A stretch of 64,000 nt of DNA from Chionoecetes opilio. Its lineage: Eukaryota > Arthropoda > Malacostraca > Decapoda > Majidae. Under the pieces are notes generated by a model that was not told the DNA's origin, did no database searches, and saw only the letters and a program-made list of their open reading frames with translations. Below are positions 10,850 through 22,401 of the stretch, piece after piece. A program made the position numbers and the translations under genes. How positions within the stretch are numbered: the first letter of the stretch is position 1; every line of letters begins with the position of its first letter. Location: positions 55,001 to 119,000 of the forward strand of contig JACEEZ010018548.1 in NCBI GenBank assembly GCA_016584305.1, written 5' to 3'.

Positions 10850-12600
10850 CTGGACTTGACATGAAGCTTAAGTGTAGAAAAAACAAGTCTATTATCAGTT
10901 GCTAATAACTCAGCACCCTGGTAAACCCAGCATTACTGGAGGATCCTCCAATGAGTACTAACGAGGATTTGGTCGATCTCCTTAGCTACCCCTCCGGCAT
11001 TAATATACCATGTCCAGTAGGGTGGTCCAAGAAGAGGGGGTAAAATTTCAAAGTGCACTGGTCCTTTCTCCACACCGCTGCGTTTTTTCGTGTTGCATTC
11101 CTCTCCTTGTGTGCAAAATTTCAACGCGATATAATGATATTTAGAGGTCGTCCCATCATCTCGCTTTCTATCATAGGATTTAACCCGGAAATTATCACAT
11201 ACCCGAATTGGAGCACTTCCCGACATCACAGACCCAAATGGTGTTGATTTCTGAATTCTCCGGGGTTGATAACTCCATAGACCACATTTTATCAACTAAA
11301 AGCTGATATAGAGCTGTCTGAATGCTGAATTTAATTATTTGGTTTTCACAGTAAATTTTAGGGGTAGGCCATACCCTGGTTAGGGTAATTCTAGTAGAGA
11401 TAAAGCAAAATGGTTCGCATTTTTTAACTCAGAAGGGTCGATTTACACATAGAAGTGGTTTCATCGACACTGATTTATTGACAATTCACAAAATATTGCC
11501 AAAAAAATAGTGTTTCTATAGGAAAATAGAGAAATTGAAATTTTCTGTCATATTTTGCAGGTTTTAGTAAATAAATGAAATATGAAACCATTTCTATGTG
11601 TGAATCGACCCTTCTGAGCTCAAAAATGCAAACCATTTTGTTCTATCTCTATTAGAAGTACCCTAACCAGGGTATGGCCTACCCCTAATTTACGGTATGA
11701 AAACCAAATAATGAAAATCAGCATTCAGACAGCTGTATATCAGTTTTTAGTTGATAAAATGTGTCTATGGGGTTTAAACCCCGGATAATTCAGAAATCAA
11801 CACTATTTGGGTTTGTGATGTCGGGAAGTGCTCCAATTCGGGTATGTGATATTTTCCGGGTTAAATCCTATGATAGAAAGCGAGATGATGGGTCGACCTC
11901 TAAATTAAGTTTTATCGCCATGAAATTTAAACTATGGGTAATGGACAAAAAATAACCTTGTGGAGGAATAAAAGTAGAAAATTATTTTTGGTGGACCACC
12001 CTAATGTCCAGTGGTGCAGCTCTGGTCTCTGATAGCAAGAACCTGCAATTCTCAACCTTCTGGACCTCGCGAAATTCAGAAGGAGAGAACTGTTAATGTT
12101 CCTGGTACCGGAGCCATGGGGACTAACACATAACTCATAGCTATCTCTCACAGTGCCAGTAGTGCATTGAAGTCGCCCAAGACAATGAGCGCGTCCCTAG
12201 GACGACACTGGTCTAATACAGAGTCGAGTTTGGCGTAGAAAATTTCCTTCTCTTCAGTTTCACACACCTCGGTAGGAGCATACACTGCAACAAGAGACAT
12301 AAAACACACTGTGTTTCATCCTTACCCGCAATATATGCTCATCAACCGGAGAGCTTCAATAGCAGACGGCTGCATTTTGATGGAGATGCCTATAGCTACT
12401 CCCCGGACACGGTGACCATTGCTCATGCCGGACCAGTAGTAGGTGTAACCCCCACTGCTAGTCCACCACTGCTAGGCCTCCTCGTTTCAGAGAGTCCCAC
12501 TATATCCACCCTCAACCGACTGAGCTCGCCCGATAGGAGAGGTAGTCGATGATAGTCTGAGATGCTCAAAACGTTCCAGGATCCCACAGTAGAACGAATG
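10850..12600 (-). pseudogene. AP-endonuclease domain of RTE-like LINE (copy B), split by insertion
   Basis: On the minus strand, about 12595-12540 reads VGSWNVLSISDYHRLP, 12440-12400 reads YYWSGMSNGHRVRGVAIG, 12290-12160 reads AVYAPTEVCETEEKE and ALIVLGDFNA, and 12100-12012 reads RSRRLRIAGSCYQRPELHHW. The frame resumes after the 11018-12003 insertion with TWYINAGGVAKEIDQILV (11017-10933). The SWNV, GDFNA and IDQILV (normally the IDH-type end) landmarks fit an exonuclease-endonuclease-phosphatase fold. In-frame stops are present, so it is not functional. Confidence 0.8.
11018..12003. mobile_element. Foldback DNA transposon with 8-bp target duplication (hAT-like)
   Basis: The 986-bp element starts TAGGGTGGTCCA and ends TGGACCACCCTA, a perfect 12-bp inverted terminus. 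It is flanked by a perfect 8-bp direct repeat, ATGTCCAG (11010-11017 and 12004-12011). The two halves pair along almost their whole length: for example, the segments around TTTAACCCGGAAATTATC (11181) and CATACCCTGGTTAGGGT (11370) recur inverted at about 11847 and 11654. The unpaired centre lies near 11480-11560. No transposase is encoded, so it is non-autonomous. An 8-bp duplication points to hAT (or another 8-bp-duplicating superfamily). Confidence 0.9.
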
Positions 12601-12613
12601 CAATCCTAATGAC

Positions 12614-14560
12614 TCCGCACTAACTACATACCTGACGACTGAGATTATTCCAATCATTTACCACCCTAATTGTGAACCAGTTTTTCCCTCTTTCTTTTTT
12701 AAATCTACGTTTTTCCAGTTTGAAACCATTACTTCTTGTTCTACCCTGATTACTAGCCGTAAGAGCCGTTATTCCAGTTTGAATACGTTATATCTTGTTC
12801 TATCCTGATTACTAGCCGTACATTTCCTACATCTCCTTTATTGTATCCATTTAACCGCTTAAAATTTTCTATCAGATCGCCTCTTTCTTTACGAATCTCG
12901 AGTGAGTGTAAATGAAAAAGCTTCAATCTCTTCGCATTACTAAAGTTACGCATACCCTGTATCATTTTGGTTATCCTTCTCTGCACTGATTATAACAAGG
13001 ATATATCCATCCCGTAATATGAAGACCAAAACTGAAACGCATAGTCTAGGTGAGGTCTGACTAGAGCTAAATAAGGCTTTAGTATAACCTTAGCACTTCT
13101 ACTTTTACCACTCCTGGAAATGAATCCTAACACCCTGTTAGCTCTATTTCTAGCCTCAATACATTGCTTCCTAGGAAGGAGGTATGAGCTTACCCGCACT
13201 CCCAAATCTTTCTCACCTTCTGATCTTTGCAGTGATACATTGCGTATAGTGTATCTATTACCCTGGTTTTATCTACCAACATTAATTACGCTATACTTAT
13301 CAATATCATCTGTATTATCATCATATTAGTCATATCATGATTAATATCATCATATTAGTAATGAACACAAAACAGACCCTTGTCACTTGTTACTTGCCCC
13401 CCTACAGATTTAGAACCAATAATTGTAACCCTTTATTGCCTATCACTTAGCTAAGATCTAATCCATAGAAAAACCTTTCTTCTATTCCATGTGCCTTAAC
13501 TTTACTTAAGTATCTTGTGTGATACCTTGTCGAATGTCTTACTAAATTCCAGGTCTACTATATCATAATCATCATCATTGTCTGCTGTCTTATACACTTT
13601 CCTATAAAAACTCAATAAATTGGTGAGTCATGATCTACCACCCTTGGTGAACCCATGTTGTGGATCATTTACCAAACTATGCTTTTATAAATGTTCTCTA
13701 ATGTTTTTTGCAATAACATATTCAAATCATTTACTGACACTGACGTCAGACTAACGGGTCGAAAATTTGACATTAATTATCACAATGATTATTATCAATG
13801 ATTATTCATTATCACACTTCAAAAATATGGGGACCACATCTCTTCTCCTCCACATTAACGGCACCTCCCCTATATTAACTGATATCCTAAAAATGTGCAC
13901 TAACGATTGACTAACAACCTCTTTGTATTTTGTTAATACTTTGGGATAGACTTCATCTGGTCCTGGTGACTTAAAGTTCTTCATTCTATCAATACCCTCT
14001 CCTACCTTATCCATAGTTATCACAATATCTTTGAATTTCTCATCATCTTTTCCTCCAAACATCTGTTGACTATCAGGTGCCATCTGCATATCCTCCTAAG
14101 TAAAAACACTTAAGAAATAGTCATTTAAAATTTTACACATATCCTCATCAGAACTTACAATCTCTCCGTGCTCTATTTTAACGGTCCCACCAATTCCCTA
14201 GTCTTTGTCTTATAGACCTGAAAAAATCCCTTAGAGTCGGTCTTTGCCTGGCCAGCAACCTTAGTCTCATAATTTGTCTTTGCTGTTCTTGTTAACTTTT
14301 TAACTACCTAGCCATCACATTATACTGATATCTGCTCACTTGTCCTGCCTTGACCCCTATGTACATGTTTACTTTAAGTCCAATTCTGTGTTTTAAACTC
14401 GCAGTCATCCATTTCGGTTCGTTTTTCCTTGATCTTATCGCCCTATAAGGAATTCTTCCCCTATTCTATTCTCATTCGCTCTATTCTTTTTCTGACCTCT
14501 AATTAAATTGCTGACAAAGAATGTATAATCCTTCAGCACTGACCTCACTGACACTTCTCT
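12614..14560 (-). mobile_element. CR1-like LINE, heavily decayed
   Basis: Minus-strand fragments fall in the right order for a CR1-type ORF2. FKSPGPDEVYPKVLTKYKEV and PLMWRRRDVVPIFLKCDNE lie at 14089-13802 (RT N-terminal), IVDLEFSKTFDKVSHKIL near 13570-13510 (motif A), LALVRPHLDYAFQFWSSYYG at 13205-12990, and QRRITKMIQGMRNF with RGDLIENFKRLNGYNKGD at 12986-12753. The motif-B and YADD regions are unreadable. A small internal duplication (GATTACTAGCCGTA at about 12748 and 12810) lies near the 3' end. Other fragments of related elements occur at 55780, 57445, 57600 and 59300. Confidence 0.8.
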
Positions 14561-15048
14561 CCGCCCCGACCTCAGACCCCATCCCTAGTTAATCCCTTCC
14601 AGGTGTCTTCTTAACCCCCTCACATTCTAGGACGCGTTACGAGTGCTTCAAGAAGTAATGTCAGGAACACCTAGGACGCGAAACGTATCTTTCAGCTCTC
14701 TGTGACAGAAACATATTCTCCCAAAATCGAGAAATAACGCTATCTGCGTCATTTTTGGGCATGTGTTCAGTAGGCTAATCTGTTTCTAAATTGATTATTT
14801 GGCAACAATATGTAAGCATTTCTGTGGTAGTGCGCAGTTCGAATACTCTAGTTGCCTCCCGGCAGTCAGCCTTTTACAGCATGTTGAGTGTCGGTGGGAT
14901 TTAAAGGACAGCCTAGGAGACAGAGTCTGCGTTCAGTAAGTACTTCATGCGTGTATTTATTGTATAATAGATCTTTGAGAATGCACTTTCAGTGCATAAA
15001 TACGATACTATGTAATGTAATGGGTGTAATGTAAACGCACCATCAATA
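14561..15048. other. No gene seen
   Basis: Unique-looking sequence between the CR1 relic and the satellite island. Short ORFs only; the direct repeat CTAGGACGCG (about 14627 and 14671) is the only structure noticed. Confidence 0.5.
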
Positions 15049-15835
15049 CTTAACACACACAATCCCCCAACACTTAACACACGCACCCTCAACACTTAAC
15101 ACATGCACCCCCAACACTTAGCACAAGCACCTCCAACACTTAACACACGGACCCCTAACACTTAACTGCCCCCTCAACACTTATAACACACGCATCCCCA
15201 ACACTTAACACACGCACCCCCAACACTTAACACACGCACCCCCAACACTTAACACACGCACCCCCAACACTTAAACCTACCTCCAACACTTAACACAAGC
15301 ACCCCCAGCACTTAACACACGCATCCCCAACACTTAACACACGTATCCCCAACACTTAACTCACGCATACCCAACACTTAACATCCCACCAACACTTAAC
15401 ACACGCACCCCCAGCATTTAACACCCCCACTCCGAAGAATTAACAAACGCACCCCCAAACACTTAAAACACCCCCCAACAGGGGGTGACACGCAGGGTGG
15501 AAAACGCAACCCTAACATTTAACATACGCACCTTCAACACTTAACACACGCACCCCCAACACATAACACACGCAACCTCAACACTTAATACACGCACCCC
15601 CAACACTCAACACACACACAACCAATACTTAGCACACGCACCGCCAACACTTAAATCACGGATCCCCTAAACTTAACACACGCACCCCCAACATTTTACA
15701 CCTGCACCTCCAACACTTAAAACCTGCACCCCCAACACTTAACACACGCACCCCTAACACCTGGAACCTGCGCTCCCAACACCTAACACACACACACAAC
15801 ACTATACACCCACACACCTAATATTTGACACTAAC
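15049..15835. repeat. Satellite A, 22-bp unit, C-rich strand on top
   Basis: Tandem degenerate units of the form CACGCACCCCCAACACTTAA with CA, about 22 bp each, repeated some 35 times with substitutions and short indels. The same unit appears in the opposite orientation at 24214-24520 and 25840-27080. Confidence 0.95.
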
Positions 15836-16238
15836 ACACTTTTTCAGATGGGCACTGGTTGAGTTGGCCACTGGTCGAGCTGGTATGTACTACGTAGTTC
15901 AGATGGTCACTGGTTGAGTTGGCATTGGTTGAGTTGGTTCTGGTTAATATGGTCTCTGGTTGAGTTGGCACTGGTTGAGATGGTCACTAGTCGAGTTGGC
16001 ACTGGTTGAGTTGGTACTGGTTGATATAATCATTCGTTGAGTTAGTTCTGGTTGAGTAGATAATAATTGAGTTGGTATGGTTGAGTTGATACTGGTTGAA
16101 TTAACATTCATTGAATTGGCACTGGTTGAGATGGTCACTGGCTGAGTTGGTAGTGGTTGATTTGGTACTGGTTGAATAGATACTGGTTGGTATGGTCACT
16201 GGTTGAGTTGGTTACTGTTTGAGTTGGCACTGGTTGAG
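15836..16238. repeat. Satellite B, 15/16-bp unit
   Basis: Tandem units alternating between GGTCACTGGTTGAGAT and GGCACTGGTTGAGTT. They abut satellite A on the left and the 3' tail of the I-like LINE on the right. Confidence 0.93.
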
Positions 16239-16419
16239 ATTGATTGATTATAGTTTTAAGGCGCCGCAACTGCGGGGTTATTGACGCCTGCTTACAGAAG
16301 ATACATGTAAAGTAAAACTAAAAAACAAAATTTAAGATAGAATAAAAATATTGAAAATAACGAAATACATAAAAGAACAAGAGTACATTAAAAACAATAA
16401 TAAGTTAATATTAAAAACA

Positions 16420-17505
16420 TCATAACTTGTTGAGAAGGCCAGCCTTCTCAATAAAGGTATGGACTTCATGTCCCGGAGAGAAACACCTCTCTCCCAATGC
16501 CAGGGAGAGACGGTAAGCACCGTCCGACCCGCGACACCGGGACAAAAATTGCACACGTAGGTCCCCAAGACTAGGACACTCAACCAGCAAGTGCCGCACA
16601 GTTAAGGGGACCAAACAATCATCACAGTAAGGAGGGTGGCCCCCCTCCATGAGGAACCCATGAGTATATAGAGTGTGACCAATACGCAATCGTGCCAAGG
16701 CAGTCTCCCATCTCCGGGAGAGACCGCAGTAGCTCCAGTCCTCGATACTTTGGCGGATGGTGCGCAGTTTATTTTGCCCTATAGTAATCCAACGTTCCTG
16801 CCAACTGTTGTGAACTGATCTATGGATTGCCGAGCGCAGGTCCGTAGCCGGCACTGCAAAACTGCAACACCTATATGTGCCGGTACCCAACAAAAGCTGA
16901 CCATCCGGCCTCGCCTCTTGAGCAGATAAAGCCATTCCAGGATGGCATTGACCAGCGGATGGGGAGAGTTAAAATTACATAGTGATTGAAGAGCACTACA
17001 AGAATCACTAAAAATTGTAAAATAAACATCCGGAAGGGTAAAAATAATCATGAGAGCATATAAAATAGGACTTATTTCAGCCGTAAAAACAGATGAAACA
17101 CTTGGAAGGCTGACGCCTTTGTTAAACGATGGGGATACGACACCGTATCCAACTCCTTCGTCTGATTTGGAACCATCAGTAAAGACAGGGACCGAACTCT
17201 GATGTGTGCAAAAGTGGTCTAAAAACTGGGCACGCTCAGCCTGAGGAGATAAAGACCCTTTTAAGAGCGGAAGGCTTTTGTTTTGCAAAAGGACACTTCT
17301 GGGAGAAGCCATGGACCGACTGTCGTAGGCCTATGCGGGCAGATCCGTAAAGCAGGGAAGGATAGCGTCTCCATAATAGCTGTCAATCGGAAACCAAGGG
17401 GCTTTGGTAAGCTTCTTCGCCCATGGTAAAGTTGCGATTCTGAATCACAAGACACAGCACGGCAAGCTATTGAGTCAGGGAGGCGTTGGAGGCGATACCA
17501 ACATC
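16420..17505 (-). pseudogene. RNase H domain and C terminus of the I-like LINE
   Basis: The frame at 17312-16779 reads VPVFTDGSKSDEGVGYGVV (first catalytic Asp), VFTAEISPILYAL (catalytic Glu), FTIFSDSCSALQSL (second Asp) and VSFCWVPAHIGV, the four RNase H landmarks. After a frameshift near 16900 the C terminus (16935-16420) carries WETALARLRIGHTLYTHGF and CDDCLVPLTVRHLLVECP, a C-x2-C...H...C finger. The upstream part (17518-17506) joins the RT connector across the piggyBac-like insertion. Confidence 0.87.
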
Positions 17506-17509
17506 TTAA

Positions 17510-18125
17510 CCCCTTCACTGCGGCTCGTACAAATACGGTCTCTCAGCTATTTAAGGGTTCACTGCGGCTGGTACATATAGGGTTTCTGTATTTAAACTGC
17601 GCGCTCAATGATATTATGGGTAAATATTCGCTGTGATAGGCTTGTATGGCAACAGTGTCAAGTGTTGCGATATAATAGAACCTCTTTTTCTGCTTGCGTG
17701 AGTTAGTGTGACTAATAAGGTCAAGCGGTACAGTACGACGTGTTGACGCTGCCGCGCCTCCACTTCAATGGCGAGGCTAAATAGTCAAGATATTCAACAT
17801 ATTCTTGATGGATATAAAACAGAAGTATGAATGAATGAATGAATGAATGAATGAAGCATTTATGTACCAAAATAAGCTGTATTATGTTGAGTAGTAAGTG
17901 GTTTCATTGTGCGCCTGGCAGCACGGTCACGGCCCTGTTGCCGCACTCTGACGCAACTCCTCACTTAGCTGGTAGCTTCCACCATGACGAAACAGATTTT
18001 CTGGCATGGAATGAGCATCCTTTTCATTTAGGCACTTTAAAATATGATCAGTAATTATTTTATATTTTAATTAAACCTGCCGCACAGGGGGTAGGCCTAT
18101 GAATTTGATATCCGCAGTGAAGGGG
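17510..18125. mobile_element. piggyBac-like non-autonomous element (TTAA target)
   Basis: The 616-bp element has the inverted termini CCCCTTCACTGCGG (17510) and CCGCAGTGAAGGGG (ending 18125) and is flanked on both sides by TTAA (17506-17509 and 18126-18129). TTAA duplication with termini starting CCC is the piggyBac hallmark. TTCACTGCGGCTSGTACA is repeated near the left end (17513 and 17549). A 20-codon ORF start (MARLNSQDIQHILDGYK, 17768-17827) may be the remnant of a transposase N terminus; it stops just before a (GAAT)n tract at 17828-17855. It splits the RT-RNase H connector of the I-like LINE. Confidence 0.9.
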
Positions 18126-20056
18126 TTAACAGGAGGGACTGGCGTTGAAGATCTAATGGGAGGACACCAGCATTCACCAATAGACTTGGGATGGGAGATG
18201 ACCTGAACGCCCCGGTTGCCAGACGGACACCAGCATGATGTACCGAATCCAGCATCCGCAGTCGAGTGGGTGTGGCAGAGGAGTACACTTCACATCCATA
18301 TTCAAGCTTCGAAAGGATAATTGAGGGGTTTGAAGATAGGGGAGTGTAGCGCGATCACCCCCCCAGCTGGTGTGCGAGGGGGACTTTCAGTAGATCCATG
18401 GTCCGGAGACAGTCAGTCTTGAGAGCACAAAGGTGAGGTACCCAAGTCAGTCTATTGTAAAAAATGAGTCCAAAAAAACCGGGGTCTCTTCCCTACATGG
18501 TAATCTCTTATCGTAAAGATACAGGTCTGGGTCGGGATGAATCCCACGGGTTCTGCAAAAATGAACCGCTACAGTCTTCGTTGGAGAAAACCGGAAGCCA
18601 CGATTCGTCGTCCATTCACAAACTTTATCAATAGCAAGTTGAAGTCTTCTCTCTGCAACCGACACCCTGGAAGCAGCAAAAGAGATTGATAAATCATCCA
18701 CTTATAATGTACTAACAATCCCCTCTGGCAGTACATCAACAATACCTTTGATGGCCACAGCGAACAGAGCTACACTCAAGACGCTACCTTGGGGGATGCC
18801 CCTTGGAAGGGGGTGTTCAGAAGACGGTATGTTTGCCAAACTCGAACTCTAAGAACCCGGTTGGCTAGGAAACTCCGGGAGGAACACAGGCAAACGACCT
18901 CTTAGCCCGAACTCATACAGAGTTTGCAATATACCGTGTCTCCAAGCCGTGTCGTAAGCCTTTTCAAGGTCGAAAAAATATGGTCACATGGTGTTGTCGA
19001 GAGGCGAATGCCCCGCATATGGATGACTCTTAGGCAATAAGCGCTACCGTAGTAGATGATGCTTACGGAATCCACACTGAGAACGGGAGAAAAAGTTTTC
19101 CCGTTCCAAAAACCATACAAGTCGACTATTTACCATTTTTTTCGAATAATTACACCACAGGGAAGTTAGGGATATGGGCCGGAAATTGTCGGTAGTGAGT
19201 GGTCCTTCCCAGGCTTAGGGATCGGGATCACCACCGCCACACCCCAGCTACTTGGAAGGGTTTTCCTTCAATCCAGATCCTATTATAGATCTCAACAAGA
19301 AATCTAGAGCCTCATCTCTTAGAGACAGAGCATCGCATATGGACTAAATCTTGGCCTGGGGAAGTGTCAGCGCAAACCTTCATGGCTTGACATAGCTCAC
19401 GAGGTGTAAAAAGAACATTGTAAGATTCCCCCGCCTCTGGATGAAAAATCTATGCCTCTCTGTTCTTGTCGCAGTCTGTCCCTATACTTGAGACGCAAGG
19501 TCTGTCTGCGCCATGACACAAAATGGGAAGCAAATTCCTCTGCTACAGTAAAGGGGATCTGCCCAGGGTCTCCTTTAAATCGATGAACTGGAGGGGAGGG
19601 ATGGGATAAACTTCCCCTTCATTTTCCTCACTCTTTGCCAAACCTTGGACACCGGGGTAGATGCACAAGATCGTACTTATATAAGCCCTCCAAGGGGAAA
19701 GTGACGAGACTCTTTCATAACCCGTCGGTATCTAGCCTCTTAACCTGTAAAAGATATTTTTAGGTCTACTGAAGTTGGCCGCGAAATGTATTGCGTCTCA
19801 GCACGGCGGGATGACTCCTCGCTGCCGTACAGTCCTGAGTCCACCACGGAACAGGTCGGCGAGAGAAAGATCCAGATGTGCGGGGGATGCTCAGCGAGGC
19901 TGCAAAATGGATTCGAGACACAAAGTAATCTACGGCCTCATCTATTGTTGGAAAGTCATCATTGATGTTAAAAAACACAAGCATTTTGAAAGCCCTCCCA
20001 TTTCTGCACGAAGAGGCACCATTTTGGGAGACATCGGGAAGGGGGCGAGAACACTG
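18126..20056 (-). pseudogene. Reverse transcriptase of the I-like LINE, decayed
   Basis: Readable islands include WWTQDCTAARSHPAVLRR (20000-19780, pre-RT linker), an IPKPG-type motif around 19215, a PLPRGIPQGSVLSV-like motif B and VALFAVAIKGIVDV near 18790-18740, VDDLSISFAASRVSVAERRL at 18701-18640 (YVDD-type box) and TRLRMLDSVHHAGVRLATGA at 18288-18097. Frame changes and stops separate them. Order and spacing agree with a single RT domain that has drifted. Confidence 0.78.
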
Positions 20057-20058
20057 CT

Positions 20059-20624
20059 TTAAGTAGTATGGGGATAATGGTCCCTTCCCCGAAGAGAATC
20101 GGCCACCTCCCATGAGAAAGTCGAGGGTGGACCTGTGGACTGCAGAGTGGATAGGTCAATAGCAGTCAATGTTCCCGTCGCGAATGGAAATGTTTTGGTT
20201 CCCCTGTTTAATATATTTAAATTGTTGCCATCTATAAGAGTTACGAGAGAATCACCGCGACGATTTCTGGGGAATCTCCCCACAGAAAATGCCGCCCATT
20301 CATGTCTCCAAGGAGAAAAAATGGACGGGGAAGCTGGCGGATAAGATCCTCAAGATCTTGGAGAGGTATGTCGTCATTTGGAGGTAGATATATTGAGCAG
20401 ACAGTGTAGGTCTTGTGCAGATGGATACGACCTGCTACAGCCTGCAAGGGTGATTGCAGCGGGATGACAGTTAAGGGGACATCCCGACGATGGTAAAGGC
20501 CACAACCACCACTAAAGCCACCACCTGCTGGAGGTGGTGTGTGGACAGGTATAAAACCTGTCGGGCAGAGACACCTCCCCTGCCCTATCATTGTTTCTTG
20601 TAAACAGATAATTTTTGGGTCCAA
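20059..20624 (-). pseudogene. AP-endonuclease of the I-like LINE
   Basis: The frame opens MDPKIICLQETMI (catalytic Glu in the LQET motif), continues SGGCGLYHRRDVPLTVI, YTVCSIYLPPNDD and FFLLGDMNGRHFLWGDS (GDMN motif), then shifts frame near 20283 to SLVTLIDGNNLNILNRGT and LQSTGPPSTFSWEV. The family call is firm; the frameshift near 20250 breaks it before the final SDH-type motif, which is not clearly readable. Confidence 0.85.
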
Positions 20625-20730
20625 CTCGTTGATGAGAAGGACTAGTTCCTCCCAATTTGCACGTAATCCACGAATATTCCATTGGAGGATTGAAAAATGT
20701 TATTTCGTGCGGGGAAGAGATGCAGAAGCC

Positions 20731-22401
20731 TTACGGCTTGTAGCCCGCTGCGCTATTTGAAAGCCCAGCATCTTTTTTCTGTGTTGTAGAAGATGGTAAA
20801 CTACTTTTCTGTACATTCCCAGATGTCGGTTGGCGCTTGCGTACATCCGGCGGTGAAATCGGGGTTCTCATACGAGGACCCGCGGCAGTAGTAGATACCG
20901 TATGTTTACTGACAGATGATTTACCACTTCTAGGTTTACTGATAGCTCCCGACGAGGGTCTTGAAGATTGCTTATCAGCATGGCTATCAACTGCTTGTGT
21001 GTCCATAGGTTGTATGACACCTTCGCCATCAGCGTGATGTAGAGCTGTGTCGCTAGCCGTTTCAGGGGTGGTAACAGGGGCAGTGATATTAGGAGTCACG
21101 GCGTACTCCCCACACCTATCAGTAGGTGTATCTTTACGCACGTCCATCCCCTTCTGCTCAGCAATTGAGATTTTAGCCGGAGGGACGCCCACAGACTCTA
21201 AGGACTCATTGGAACTGCGAGTTCGCTTCTGAGACTCCTTATTAGGATGGGATTCTGGGAGCCTCTTAGAGGAGGAGTCACTATTGTCATATTTCCCGCG
21301 TGCGGCATGCACTACACGAGAGGTGGTTGGAGGCTCATTATGAGAAGAGTCAGCAGACTCTACAGAGTCGCAGGTCAATAGCGAGAACTTATTCTTCACT
21401 TGGATGGAAGGATTAGGTAGAAGAGAATGTGGTGGTGGAACTGCAGCAGGCTAATTAGGAGTCTTAGGTGAAGAAGCAGCAGCCATCGCGGATGCGTAGG
21501 TCCTGCTTCCTCCCCCGCCTGCTTGTCTGTGGGAAAGTTCTCTTCTGGCGCTCCCAAGACTGATAAATTGAGAGTTGGCCAAATAAAGGATGTCTTCTTC
21601 CAATTTGTAATTCCCACACTGTCGGGAACTCGGTGGGTGATCAACACGGCAGTGGAAGCAGTAGGGAGTTGACGTACAGTCAGCTGTGGCATGGGCACCC
21701 AACGCCGAGCATCGACCACAGCGAGGAGGGGATTTACAAATTATTTTGCCGTGCCCAAAGCTGTAGCACTCATAGCACTGGGATAGGCGGTCGATAAAGG
21801 CTTTTATTTTTAGAGACTGGGGGCCATCCTGATGGAATCGGGGAGACTTGATCCATAGAAAATTATAATGATTTTGTTTTTGCTTTTCCCCTGACCTTAT
21901 AGACCTGGTTGAACTTTTTTTGGGCACATGTTTAGTATTTCTACCTCCGAAAAAATCAAAAAGGTCGTATTGTAGACTACGCCTTTGCTGGTATTGAACT
22001 TTGGATGAGGTTTGATGGTATCGAAAATGCTGTCTTCGGTGATGGGCATGTGGAAGAGCATCCGAGCCTGAGTAAGGTCCTTGGCTTGGATTAGAACCCC
22101 CCTGCCATACCTTTTCAGGTGGCCTTCCGGGATCATTCCAATTTTTTTCTCTAAGTAAACCCCGCGGCAAGGAAAAAGTTGCCACCACTTTCCTTATAAT
22201 AAGCCACGTACCAAGAAGGGGTAGGGCTGTGGCGGACGGTGGAGTAGATGTTGTAGTTTCCTCAAAAATGTTGGGGATGTAGTCATCAGGGCCGTCTCCA
22301 AAATTTACAGAGCGAATGAGTTCGGCTCTGTAATGTCTCGCTCCAATTTCCATCTTTGTGGCTTCCTCATAAGCAAGAGGAAGCATCATCTGCTGCAGCA
22401 A
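20731..22401 (-). pseudogene. ORF1 (gag-like, zinc knuckles) of the I-like LINE
   Basis: The upstream frame (22401-21451) begins within ORF1 and contains three consecutive cysteine knuckles: CYECYSFGHGKIIC, CGRCSALGAHATADC and CFHCRVDHPPSSRQC. ORF1 proteins of this type bind element RNA to form the retrotransposition particle. Its tail (SRTYASAMAAASSPKTPN) ends at a stop near 21451, and a second frame (21399-20731) continues a Ser/Thr-rich low-complexity region (SLLTCDSVESADSSH...). A shift near 22136-21900 also exists. The start near 22401 may be internal, because related ORF1 proteins usually have a longer N terminus. Confidence 0.8.

Larger units (their letters stand above)
8661..12608 (-). 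mobile_element. RTE-like LINE, nearly full-length, split by a foldback element (copy B)
   Basis: Minus-strand copy with an endonuclease (about 12600 down to 10850, interrupted at 11018-12003), RT (10447-9403) and C-terminal region (9107-8661), ending in an (AATC)n/(ATTG)n tail at about 8663-8677. Motif order and wording match the RTE/BovB-like group, although the clade call is from memory of family wording. Removing the 11018-12003 insertion restores continuous endonuclease frame. Frameshifts near 9400, 9550 and 9107-9365 and several stops make it inactive. It is the longest of the three copies here and would serve as the local reference for copies A and C. Confidence 0.88.

Noticed and set aside
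14848..14862. AGTTCGAATACTC as a tRNA B box
   Set aside because: It deviates from the consensus and no A box or stem structure is found upstream.
15049..15835. Regular 22-bp repeats resembling a CRISPR array or telomere
   Set aside because: Units are directly tandem without unique spacers, degenerate, and do not match any telomere motif; the context is eukaryotic.
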